From Oscillospiraceae bacterium (lineage in GTDB: Bacteria; Bacillota_A; Clostridia; Oscillospirales; Oscillospiraceae), in assembly GCA_017415945.1 (NCBI GenBank), contig JAFQDR010000078.1, positions 1 through 16,901 of the forward strand: a DNA stretch of 16,901 bases, given 5' to 3'. This document shows, one piece after another, positions 6,786 to 13,271 of the stretch. A program made the translations under genes and the position numbers. Every line of letters starts with the position of its first letter. Within the stretch, counting starts at the first letter, position 1. The notes under the pieces were generated by a model. It did no database searches. It worked only from the letters and a program-made list of their open reading frames with translations, and was not told the origin of the DNA.

Positions 6786-7682
6786 TCATTCCTCATAAGG
6801 AACCCTGAAATAATCGAGCCAAGTCTTGAATGTGTCCTGTGCCGACAAGCATGTATCAGTGAGGAATCCCTTCTCACGTGGCCACTCCGTCAGCCCGCGA
6901 TAGTAGAACATCTTGAGTTTTTCGTCAATTACAAACGGCACAATATTATACTTTAGACATTCCTTGAACAGAAGCAGTCTGCCAACTCTGCCGTTGCCGT
7001 CCTGGAACGGATGAATGCACTCGAATCGGTAATGAAAATCAAGAATATCAGAAATTGTTTTTTTGTCCGTGCTGCTATAATCAGCAAGCAACTCCTTTAT
7101 GGCATCTGCAACTTCTTCCGGCGCAGTGGTATCCTTACCGCCGACTTCGTTCGGAACCTTTTTGTAATCTCCTACCGCAAACCAATCAAGGCGGCTGTCA
7201 GAGGTTCCGCTTTTCAGGATGAAATGAAGCTGTTTGATGAGCGCTTCAGTGAGATTTGCATTTGCGCGGTCTATAACAAAGTCAATGCACCGGAAATGGT
7301 TTGCTGTTTCCACGATGTCATCGACATTCACAGCATCTGTTGTCATGCCGATCGTGTTGGTTTCGTAAATATACCGCGTCTGATCGTGAGTCAAACGGCT
7401 TCCCTCAATGTGGTTGGAATTGTAGGTCAGCTCGATCTGTATTTTATGATAGATTCCGCCGGACAGCTTTGTGTTCTTTTCTGCTTTGAGGATTTCAAGC
7501 AATGTTTTCGGCTCTGTGGAAGCTTTTTTCTTACGTTCCGGCTTTTCGGCATTTTCGGGGATCGTCCACGTTTTGCCAATAAGCACAGCACCGTCAACCC
7601 GACCTTCCGAACAGTAATTACGCACGCTTCGCTCGGATATCCCCCACTTTTTTGCCGCTTCTGCTACAGAAATATAATTCAT
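6786..7682 (-). CDS. Fic-domain protein with N-terminal HTH (probable AMP transferase)
   Basis: The ATG at 7682 follows GAGGTGA and gives 298 residues starting MNYISVAEAAKKW. Residues 1-45 are a MerR/excisionase-like helix-turn-helix. Residues 80-100 carry the class II inhibitory helix, S89xxxE93G94 within SNHIEGS, which in known Fic proteins blocks productive ATP binding. The catalytic motif HPFQDGNGRVGR (224-235) is complete, with His224 as general base and Asp228 for magnesium. Such proteins transfer AMP from ATP to hydroxyl side chains of target proteins; the target here is unknown. Both the HTH and the inverted repeat around its own promoter suggest self-regulation. It is the first gene of a unit with the rhodanese lipoprotein. 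Confidence 0.92.
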   Translation of the reverse strand: MNYISVAEAAKKWGISERSVRNYCSEGRVDGAVLIGKTWTIPENAEKPERKKKASTEPKTLLEILKAEKNTKLSGGIYHKIQIELTYNSNHIEGSRLTHDQTRYIYETNTIGMTTDAVNVDDIVETANHFRCIDFVIDRANANLTEALIKQLHFILKSGTSDSRLDWFAVGDYKKVPNEVGGKDTTAPEEVADAIKELLADYSSTDKKTISDILDFHYRFECIHPFQDGNGRVGRLLLFKECLKYNIVPFVIDEKLKMFYYRGLTEWPREKGFLTDTCLSAQDTFKTWLDYFRVPYEE

Positions 7683-7712
7683 CTCAGTCACCTCTATCGT
7701 TTCAGTAAGTAT

Positions 7713-7741
7713 ATTATACCACATTATCGGCAAAAATACAA
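7713..7741 (-). promoter_or_regulatory. Sigma-A promoter of the Fic operon
   Basis: On the minus strand TTGTAT (7736-7741) is separated by 17 bases from TATAAT (7713-7718), about 31 bases before the Fic ATG. The spacer contains one arm of the inverted repeat described at 7722-7784. Confidence 0.75.
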
Positions 7742-7784
7742 CGCGATATTGTGAATAATCTCACCTGTAATTTTGCCGATAACG
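7722..7784. repeat. 13/14 inverted repeat around the Fic promoter (candidate operator)
   Basis: CATTATCGGCAAAA (7722-7735) and TTTTGCCGATAACG (7771-7784) are inverted copies with one mismatch. The left arm fills most of the -10/-35 spacer; the right arm lies 30 bases upstream of the -35. The right arm extends into a local palindrome, TTGCCG-ATAA-CGGCAA. Binding of both arms by one protein would close the promoter; the Fic HTH is the obvious candidate, by inference. Confidence 0.55.
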
Positions 7785-7819
7785 GCAATTCATATACTTC
7801 TTATCCGTCGAATGCTTTA

Positions 7820-7847
7820 TCTTTGACTACTGCGGCTCAAATTCTGA
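7820..7847 (+). repeat. Dispersed repeat, copy C; candidate left attachment site
   Basis: This 28-base sequence matches copy B (starting at 14238) at 22 of 28 positions, with blocks TCTTTG, TGCGGC and CAAATT identical. It starts 22 bases beyond the stop of recombinase 1, where an attachment site is expected. Confidence 0.35.
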
Positions 7848-7869
7848 ACTCACACTTTTGTCTCCTCGC

Positions 7870-9264
7870 TCATCTGTTTCTTTTCTCCCGTATAACCTCC
7901 GCCAGTTTCGCCTCGCATTCCTCTTCCGTCTTGCCGTACACGTTATAACTCACTCGTTTGCCATCCACTCGCGGTGTATACCTCCCCTGCCAACAGTTCG
8001 CAGAGAGCTGCTTTACGTAACCGGTACCGGGCTTTCTCTTTTTCCCCTTGTACGGCGCGAACACAGGCTCTGTGGCGCCCGAAACCTCGGTGGTAGTGTT
8101 GATGTTTTGCTCCGCATCATCGCTCACACCGCCGATTGTACGGTCGATACGTCGTGCTGCAAATTCCTGCATCTTCGCCGTACTATGCGTGTAAGTATTG
8201 AGTGCGGTAGAAACTGTATTATGTCCGAGGATTTCGGCGAGGGTTTTGATGTCGATACCGTTTTCCAGTGCCATCGTAGCGAAGGTGTGACGAAGATCGT
8301 GGAAGCGAACGTGCTTGCATCCAGCGTGCTCAAGAATTCTTGATAACCGTTTTCTGCAAGCAGACGGTTCCCTCGGAACATCATTGTTCAGCGGCGACGG
8401 AAACAGCCATTTGCTTTTTGCATTCCTTTTGTATTCTGTCAGTACATACAATGTCAGTTTCGACAACTTGATTGTCCTCACAGAGTTTTTCGTTTTCGGT
8501 GTACTGATAACAAGCTCTCCGTTTACTCGGTTCACCTGACGCTTGATATGGATTTCCTCTTTCTCGAAGTCCACATCATCCCACTGCAATGCAATGAGTT
8601 CTCCGCGTCGCAGTCCCGTGGATAGATCGAGAAAGAACATCTCGAACATATCTTCCTCTTTTGCCTGAACAAGCAGACGGTGGATTTCGTTATGCGTCAG
8701 CACTTTCATTTCTGCATAACGTTTTGGCGGTAATCTGCACTCGCTTGCAGGATTTTTGAATATGAGTCCTTCCTCCACAGCTTTGTTCAGTGATGCATTA
8801 CAGTGCGTATGGATAGCACAGATATGTGAGTCCGACAGCATCCCTCCGTTCAGTTCACGGCGGATAAGCCGTCCGTCGCTTTTGAGATTGGCGTAGAACG
8901 CTTGCAAGTCGCTTGTTTTCAATTCCGTCAGCGGTATATGACCGATGTTTGGAATGATCTGTTTATAGATGCGGTAACCGTATGTCTGCTTCGTGGAATT
9001 CTTCAGCCGAGGTGAGCAGAACTCACGAAACCAGAAGTCTATCCACTTACCAAAGGTCATGTTTTTGCCATATTTCGATTTCTTTTCGATAACAAGGCTT
9101 GCCTTTAGTGCCTTCATCTTATCAAGGCATTCGCCTTTTGTTTTGGCAAGGACATTTTTTGTTTTCGGTAAACCTTTCTCATCGTAGCCGATAACGACAC
9201 GTCCTTCCCACCGTCCGTCTTTACGAAGGCTTACGCCTCCCGTTCCGTTTTTTCGTCTGCCCAT
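7870..9264 (-). CDS. Tyrosine recombinase 1 (integrase) with an extra C-terminal arm-binding-like domain
   Basis: This 464-residue integrase is about 80-90 longer than usual. Residues 7-54 form the AP2-like arm-DNA-binding domain (GTGGVSLRKDGRWEGRV), 70-165 the core-binding SAM-like domain, and 185-370 the catalytic domain. The catalytic set is complete: Arg219 (TGLRRGE), Lys257, His322 and Arg325 (HDLRHTF), His348 (LGH) and Tyr358 (NTYTH). After a linker at 375-410, residues 413-462 resemble the N-terminal domain again (GTGYVKQLSANCWQGRY, then KTEEECEAKL), so it may hold arm sites at both ends. The ATG follows AAGGAGG. Its start overlaps the 3' end of recombinase 2 by 34 bases, implying coupled translation. 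It would integrate and excise the surrounding element. Confidence 0.93.
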   Translation of the reverse strand: MGRRKNGTGGVSLRKDGRWEGRVVIGYDEKGLPKTKNVLAKTKGECLDKMKALKASLVIEKKSKYGKNMTFGKWIDFWFREFCSPRLKNSTKQTYGYRIYKQIIPNIGHIPLTELKTSDLQAFYANLKSDGRLIRRELNGGMLSDSHICAIHTHCNASLNKAVEEGLIFKNPASECRLPPKRYAEMKVLTHNEIHRLLVQAKEEDMFEMFFLDLSTGLRRGELIALQWDDVDFEKEEIHIKRQVNRVNGELVISTPKTKNSVRTIKLSKLTLYVLTEYKRNAKSKWLFPSPLNNDVPREPSACRKRLSRILEHAGCKHVRFHDLRHTFATMALENGIDIKTLAEILGHNTVSTALNTYTHSTAKMQEFAARRIDRTIGGVSDDAEQNINTTTEVSGATEPVFAPYKGKKRKPGTGYVKQLSANCWQGRYTPRVDGKRVSYNVYGKTEEECEAKLAEVIREKRNR

Positions 9265-10414
9265 CTTGCAACCTCCTTTCCTATGATTCCCTCATAGAAG
9301 TTTCCTATCACCTCAGCTGCACCCACCTGCATCTCACTTGTGACATGTGTATATCGGTCGAGGGAGAAGCTTGCTTTTGTATGCCCGAGCAGATGGGACA
9401 GACTTTTCGGATCGACACCGCCGGCGATTGCCTGTGTTGCGAAGGTGTGTCGAAGATCATGGAATCGAATGCTCGGGAGATTACATTCTTCCAGTATCTT
9501 TTTCAGTCTGCTGTATGCAGCATTTCCTGAGACAGCTTTCTCCGGTTTCAATGGATTCGGGAAGATCCATTCCGATATTGCTGTCTGCTTTCTCACGCTC
9601 AGCATCTTGGTAGCACTCTGCGGAAGTTTGATCGTTCGCTTTCCGCTGTAGGTTTTCGTATCGCCTGTCGTACCATCCTCGTGAAGTGTACGGCATATTG
9701 CAAGCTTACCTTCCGCCGCATCGAAGTCACTCCATTTCAGCGAACAGATCTCTCCGCGACGAAGCCCCGTCATTAACTCGAGGTAGAAGAAGTCGCCCCA
9801 TATCTCGTCCTTCTTTACCGCTTCCAGGAATATTTGAATCTGTTTTTCATTCAGCACATGCATTTCCTTTACCGCAGCTTTGGGTATCGTTGTACCTACT
9901 GTAGGATTTTTCAGAATCATATGCTCACGCATGGCGTATTCCATAGCTTCGTGAAGCATCATGTGGATGCTTCTGACCATGCTGTCGGAAAGCTGATGTC
10001 CCATCGTCGGATGGTATGCTTTACGCCCGCTTGCTTTCAGCTTATTATACATCTTCTGCACGTCTGCAGTTGTGATTACTGACACCTGTTTGTGACCGAG
10101 GTATGGTTTTATATATTCTATATACTGATTGTACCGTTTCTTTGTACTTTCTCTTATACTGAACGCCATGTGTTCCGCTATCCATTTGTCAAGCCACTCG
10201 CGGAGTGTCATGCGGTAATCTTCGCACAGTTCAGCACCTTTGAGATTTTCTTTGTACAAGTCCATCTGCGAGAGCACTTCTTTTTGTGATTTACTGAGGA
10301 AGCATTTATACAGCGGCAGTCCGTTTTTCTTCGTACCGACGACAAGTCTGCCTCCCACCGACCGTCCGCACGCTTTCGCAGTGTTCCGTCACCGCTTGCT
10401 CTGCGTTTTGACAT
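9231..10414 (-). pseudogene. Tyrosine recombinase 2 (integrase) with a one-base frameshift near its start
   Basis: The expected start is the ATG at 10414 (AGGAGAGTG upstream). It encodes MSKRRASGDGTLRKRADGRWE and then shifts out of frame near 10352. The rest of the arm-binding domain (GRLVVGTKKNGLPLYK) and the whole recombinase continue in the next frame, which is open from 10358 to 9231. One missing G in the GGGAGG run explains it; with the base restored the protein is 394 residues. In the downstream frame (numbered from a possible GTG at 10358) the catalytic residues are intact: Arg200, Lys235, His300, Arg303, His326, Tyr336. A GTG restart would give 375 residues without the start of the arm-binding domain. 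The cause could be a real mutation, programmed slippage or a sequencing error. It is the first gene of the recombinase pair. Confidence 0.85.
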
Positions 10415-10449
10415 AGTATCACTCTCCTTTCTTCAGTACAACACAATAC

Positions 10450-10478
10450 CACAGTTTTCGGAATATATCCAGTGAAAA
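10450..10478 (-). promoter_or_regulatory. Weak candidate promoter of the recombinase pair
   Basis: On the minus strand TGGATA is followed by 17 bases and TATTGT, with TG-G before the -10 as in extended -10 promoters, about 35 bases upstream of the ATG at 10414. The match to consensus is poor. Confidence 0.35.
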
Positions 10479-10485
10479 CCGCGGA

Positions 10486-10503
10486 GTTATCAGAATGTTA
10501 TCA
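10486..10503 (+). repeat. Two GTTATCA direct repeats, 11 bases apart
   Basis: GTTATCA occurs at 10486-10492 and 10497-10503 in the divergent region between recombinase 2 and the XRE regulator. The spacing of one helical turn suits a protein-binding site for the regulator or a recombinase. Confidence 0.35.
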
Positions 10504-10537
10504 ATTTTTTGGATAAAAACAATTTTGAATTTACCTT

Positions 10538-10584
10538 CTCTCAATTAACGAGAGGTGGACATATCAGAAAATCTTTGGTATACT
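10538..10584 (+). promoter_or_regulatory. Promoter and small inverted repeat of the XRE-TPR regulator
   Basis: TGGACA (10556-10561), 17 bases and TATACT (10579-10584) form a good sigma-A promoter about 42 bases before the ATG. The inverted repeat CTCTC-N7-GAGAG (10538-10554) ends one base upstream of the -35 and may be the operator of this regulator. Confidence 0.6.
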
Positions 10585-10626
10585 ATAATCACAGACCGGT
10601 CGAGTAAATAATCAGGAGTAACATAT

Positions 10627-11664
10627 ATGTCTTTCGGACAAACAATTAAAGATTTACGACGGAATGCAGGTATGACACAGGAGCATCTTGCAGAGCTTCT
10701 CTCGATCTCTCCGCAGGCTGTCAGCCGTTGGGAGACCGATGCCGCCATGCCGTATATTTCTCTCCTGCCGCCGCTTGCCAATCTTTTCGGTGTAACAACC
10801 GATCATCTGCTGGGGATGGATACCTATCAGAAAGATTTGCGCAAGGCTGAATTTGATGAGGCATTTAATGAATACTTGAAGCACCATGAAGCGAATTATC
10901 AGATCGCCGTACGTGCTGTCGCTGAATATCCCGGAAATATGGACTATGTTGAATGGCTCGCCTTCGCCGAATATGATATGGCTTTACCATTACTCGACGA
11001 TGCAGAGTACACACGCCTGTTGGAAAGCTCGGTGAACCATTATAGGATAGTTCTTGAGAACAGCACAGATTACAAGCTAGTGAGCAAGGCACTTTGGGGT
11101 ATTGTTCTCGCCCTTCATTGTCTTGGCAGAAATGATGATGCAAAAGAATATGCGATGAAGGAGGAAGACGAAGATAGGCGGAATGATCTTCTATGTTGGT
11201 GCCTCAGTGGAACCGAGAAAACAATTCACAACCAACGGATTGCTGAGCGGGATCTCAACAAATTCCTTGGCCAACTGGAACTCGCATCGAAATCCATTGA
11301 GGCATGTGAAGCAGTGGAACAGATTCTGAAGATTCTTTTCCCGGACGAGAACTATCAGTACTACCACAACATACTGCAATACAATGCTCTGCATAAAGCA
11401 TTTGCACTTTGCAGTGAGCAGCGTTATGATGAAGCAATCGTGGCACTCAAACAATCCCGTTTTCATGCAGAAGTAATGGTTCAGTACCAAAAGCAACCAT
11501 ACTACCGTTTTACTGCACCGTTGTTTAATCTGGTGGAAGGTGAAAAGCCGGAATGCGATTCCGGAGTAACCGATGTGGATGATTTCATTAGCTGTCTGAA
11601 TAACAATCGTTGTTTTGATCCAATCAGAGAACGTGAAGATTTCAAAGCACTATATAATCGATAA
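10627..11664 (+). CDS. XRE-family regulator with C-terminal TPR-like helices
   Basis: This is a 345-residue protein starting at an ATG with AGGAG 9 bases upstream. Residues 5-62 are a Cro/C1-type helix-turn-helix (MTQEHLAELLSISPQAVSRWE) ending at DHLLGMD. The rest is helical with TPR-like spacing and no enzyme motif, as in regulators that sense a peptide or protein through their C-terminus. It is the only large plus-strand gene, is divergent from the recombinase pair and convergent with the excisionase operon, and sits between two modules it could control. Its HTH resembles that of the regulator at 14312-15073 (both have SPQAVSRWET), so the two may be distant paralogues. The ligand is unknown. 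Confidence 0.88.
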   Translation: MSFGQTIKDLRRNAGMTQEHLAELLSISPQAVSRWETDAAMPYISLLPPLANLFGVTTDHLLGMDTYQKDLRKAEFDEAFNEYLKHHEANYQIAVRAVAEYPGNMDYVEWLAFAEYDMALPLLDDAEYTRLLESSVNHYRIVLENSTDYKLVSKALWGIVLALHCLGRNDDAKEYAMKEEDEDRRNDLLCWCLSGTEKTIHNQRIAERDLNKFLGQLELASKSIEACEAVEQILKILFPDENYQYYHNILQYNALHKAFALCSEQRYDEAIVALKQSRFHAEVMVQYQKQPYYRFTAPLFNLVEGEKPECDSGVTDVDDFISCLNNNRCFDPIREREDFKALYNR

Positions 11665-11671
11665 TCGTTTT

Positions 11672-11700
11672 CAGCCCTGCCTTGAGCGGGGCTGTTCTCA
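11672..11700 (+). terminator. Probable terminator of the XRE-TPR regulator
   Basis: A nine-base-pair stem, CAGCCCTGC with GCGGGGCTG including one wobble pair (11672-11680 with 11686-11694), follows the stop codon by 7 bases. Its T tail is weak (TTCTCA). Confidence 0.5.
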
Positions 11701-11806
11701 TAAAACTATCCTCTTAGGCAGATATCTTGTCTCAAACACTTCTTTTCCACTCATGGCGCCTATCACAGCGTCTATATTTTCCTTGTAATACGGCGTTTTT
11801 TTCGAC

Positions 11807-11849
11807 ATACGGCACCGTATATCGGCACCAAGGTGTGATTTACGGCACC
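11807..11849 (+). repeat. Iteron-like CGGCACC repeats
   Basis: CGGCACC occurs at 11810-11816, 11823-11829 and 11843-11849. The first lies in an interrupted palindrome, ATACGG-CA-CCGTAT (11807-11820), and related CGGCG motifs flank the set at 11791 and 11934. The repeats lie in the 265-base gap just beyond a winged-HTH gene that resembles replication-initiator N-termini. A replication origin or a regulator site is possible; spacing is uneven (13 and 20), which weakens the origin idea. Confidence 0.4.
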
Positions 11850-11915
11850 TATCAAATCCGTCCTTCAAAACGCCGAAAACCCTTACACGGTCGGCATTGC
11901 CGCCCGATGTGAAGC

Positions 11916-11944
11916 GAGTCGGTCGCCTTTTACGGCGCCGACTC
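11916..11944. terminator. Hairpin at the 3' end of the excisionase operon
   Basis: GAGTCGG-T-CGCC (11916-11927) pairs with GGCG-CCGACTC (11934-11944), with one bulged base, and overlaps the stop codon of the winged-HTH gene. There is no U tract on the minus side and only TTTCT on the plus side, so it may be a weak terminator or an mRNA-end stabiliser. Confidence 0.4.
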
Positions 11945-12379
11945 TTTCTCCTGCTTTTTTATCGACCCTTGATTTCCGTATCGCTTCTCCCATCGTTCCA
12001 GTACCTTTTGCCGATACTGTTCTGCCTGAAACCGCTTCAACCGCTGCTCGTAATCATGCTCTACAGCTTCTTGAATCGGACGGATCGTGTACAGCAAACT
12101 GCCGTTGTGTCGGCGTCCGTCCTTCAGCGTAACCTCGGTCGGTTCGGTGGTGATAAGCTGCTTTTCGACCAATCCGTCGACATACTTTTTCACGGTATTT
12201 TTGCTCATTTTGATCGCTTTTCCGATGGTTGTGTAGCTCGGATGACACTGAAAAGTTTTCCTGTCCTCGCAGTACATGAGGTAAGCATATACCGCAATCT
12301 CGCCTGCCGAGAGTCCTAAACTGAAGATCTCATTCGGCAAAGGAAAGAATTTTTGCATCTTTTGACTTTGATAATGCAT
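11930..12379 (-). CDS. Winged-HTH protein, replication-initiator-like N-terminus
   Basis: The ATG at 12379 (GAGGTGATAAGG just upstream) gives 149 residues; a GTG 9 bases earlier lacks a ribosome site. Residues 8-75 form a helix-turn-helix of the HTH_36/initiator type: FFPLPNEIFSLGLSAGEIAVY, then SYTTIGKAIKMSKNTVKKYV as the recognition part, then a wing with TTEPTEVTLKDGRRHNGSL. The C-terminal third is a charged coiled-coil-like helix (EHDYEQRLKRFQAEQYRQK). Such proteins bind origin or operator DNA on plasmids, phages and integrative elements. It is the third gene of a unit with the excisionase-like protein. CGGCACC repeats just downstream could be its binding sites, which is inference. Confidence 0.8.
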   Translation of the reverse strand: MHYQSQKMQKFFPLPNEIFSLGLSAGEIAVYAYLMYCEDRKTFQCHPSYTTIGKAIKMSKNTVKKYVDGLVEKQLITTEPTEVTLKDGRRHNGSLLYTIRPIQEAVEHDYEQRLKRFQAEQYRQKVLERWEKRYGNQGSIKKQEKESAP

Positions 12380-12389
12380 CCTTATCACC

Positions 12390-12788
12390 TCACGCGATCA
12401 GTTCAACCTTCACAGTAACGCATACATCGAACGGTATTTCACCGTATTCGTGATAACGAAACTCCATGTCGGTTATCGCATCAGAGAGGAGAACAGAAAG
12501 AAAAATCGTTACGGAAAGACTCGGAATCGTCTTCTCTTTTACGCGATGCATGTAGTAAGAAATCGCTCGTGTAACGTCCTCAAGCATCATTTCATTCAGC
12601 ATAAGACGGCGGATAAATTCTCTGTTATATCTCTTGCCGCATATTTCAAGATGCTCCAGATTCCATAACAAAATGAGCGCTGCTCTCGTTTTTTGCATCA
12701 TCATTTCGCTTGGATAGTTCTTCAGATTGTCGGGATGAGAATAACATTCGCGCAGGATTTGGCAGAATTCATGTGACGAATAACTCAT
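12390..12788 (-). CDS. Hypothetical protein of the excisionase operon, 132 residues
   Basis: A strong AAAGGAGG ribosome site lies inside the upstream excisionase gene, and its ATG overlaps that gene's stop as ATGA; the winged-HTH gene begins 10 bases after its end. The protein is mostly helical with an HEFCQILREC start, a central basic-hydrophobic region (GKRYNREFIRRLMLNEMM), DVTRAISYYMHRVKEK and a beta-like end (FDVCVTVKVELI). The central part has a loose resemblance to the C-terminal region of some Firmicutes plasmid replication initiators (DUF6017-like), which is weak inference from pattern only. Position suggests a role in excision or replication of the element. I recognise no family with confidence. 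Confidence 0.7.
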   Translation of the reverse strand: MSYSSHEFCQILRECYSHPDNLKNYPSEMMMQKTRAALILLWNLEHLEICGKRYNREFIRRLMLNEMMLEDVTRAISYYMHRVKEKTIPSLSVTIFLSVLLSDAITDMEFRYHEYGEIPFDVCVTVKVELIA

Positions 12789-12997
12789 TTTCTGCCTCCT
12801 TTTGACTGTTCATCAACCCACTCAATGAACTTTTCACGCTGAACGACCAAGCGTTTTCCGATTCGGATGCTCGGAAAATCTTTTTCATGCATCAGCTCGT
12901 AGCATGACGACGGCGCGATTCCGATTGCCTTTGACAGATCATTCACGTTGAGAAACAGCGGAAGATCTTCATAGGACTTGTAGGATGATTGCTTCAT
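12785..12997 (-). CDS. Excisionase-like HTH protein
   Basis: The protein has 70 residues. The ATG at 12997 has GGAGG 8 bases upstream; a TTG 15 bases earlier is not needed. It is a compact MerR/excisionase-type HTH_17 domain: LFLNVNDLSKAIGIAPSSCY, then HEKDFPSIRIGKRLVVQREK, then a short WVDEQSKGG tail. The FPSIRIGKRLVV strand-turn is the hallmark wing. Such proteins bend DNA at attachment sites and turn the recombinase toward excision, or act as small repressors. It is the first gene of a three-gene unit (ATGA overlap with the next gene). A 20-bp perfect palindrome lies 28 bases upstream and is the likely control site. Confidence 0.85.
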   Translation of the reverse strand: MKQSSYKSYEDLPLFLNVNDLSKAIGIAPSSCYELMHEKDFPSIRIGKRLVVQREKFIEWVDEQSKGGRK

Positions 12998-13025
12998 TTG
13001 GTTAACCTCCAAGAGTTTAGATTTA

Positions 13026-13045
13026 ACCGTAAAAGCTTTTACGGT
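13026..13045. promoter_or_regulatory. Perfect 20-bp palindrome, candidate operator of the excisionase operon
   Basis: ACCGTAAAAGCTTTTACGGT is perfectly self-complementary and stands 28 bases upstream of the excisionase ATG. The octamer TTAACCGT, which forms its edge, is repeated at 13051-13058. I find no convincing -35/-10 pair nearby, so the promoter position is open. Confidence 0.6.
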
Positions 13046-13098
13046 ATGTATTAACCGTCGTCATATTCAATTTATTTTTTGCTTGCTTTCGCAGCTGT

Positions 13099-13106
13099 CC
13101 TCCTTT
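13099..13106 (-). promoter_or_regulatory. Orphan Shine-Dalgarno sequence AAAGGAGG
   Basis: A full ribosome-binding consensus on the minus strand has no ATG, GTG or TTG at proper distance after it. The frame just after it, starting at a CTG, would give 23 residues ending inside the palindrome at 13026-13045. It may mark the start of a lost gene or a leader peptide. Confidence 0.3.
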
Positions 13107-13126
13107 CAAGAATGGATTTATATAAA

Positions 13127-13147
13127 CGTCTGCGCAGCGAACAGACG
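13127..13147. other. Six-base-pair hairpin
   Basis: CGTCTG (13127-13132) pairs with CAGACG (13142-13147) around a nine-base loop. It follows the larger fold at 13160-13256 in the minus-strand reading direction and could be part of the same RNA. Confidence 0.35.
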
Positions 13148-13159
13148 GATATAACGAAA

Positions 13160-13256
13160 AAAGTGAGCATCAAAACAACGCAGAGACTTGCTCTGCCATA
13201 TGTTCTGATACTCACCCTTGTCTCCCGAATTCACAGCCGGGAGGATGGCTCACTTT
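13160..13256 (-). ncRNA. Candidate structured RNA, three-way junction
   Basis: The region between the zinc-ribbon gene and the excisionase operon can fold into a closed multi-branch structure. A closing stem AAAGTGAGC (13160-13168) with GCTCACTTT (13248-13256) is extended by ATC/GAT past one bulge. One hairpin is GCAGAG/CTCTGC (13180-13185 with 13191-13196) and another CTCCCG/CGGGAG (13222-13227 with 13238-13243), the latter stacked directly on the closing stem. On the minus strand the closing stem runs into six T, like an intrinsic terminator, so minus is the likelier strand. I do not recognise a known riboswitch or ribozyme; a hammerhead core is absent. It could be a regulator of the downstream excisionase operon, a small RNA, or chance pairing. 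Confidence 0.4.
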
Positions 13257-13271
13257 CGATTGTTTGATAAT

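Noticed and set aside
13160..13256. Hammerhead ribozyme, suggested by GAAA followed by a stem on the minus strand
   Set aside because: The required CUGAUGA box is absent, so the core cannot form.
13079..13267. Plus-strand frame of 62 codons over the structured region
   Set aside because: It has a TTG start, no ribosome site, and covers the inverted repeats proposed as RNA.
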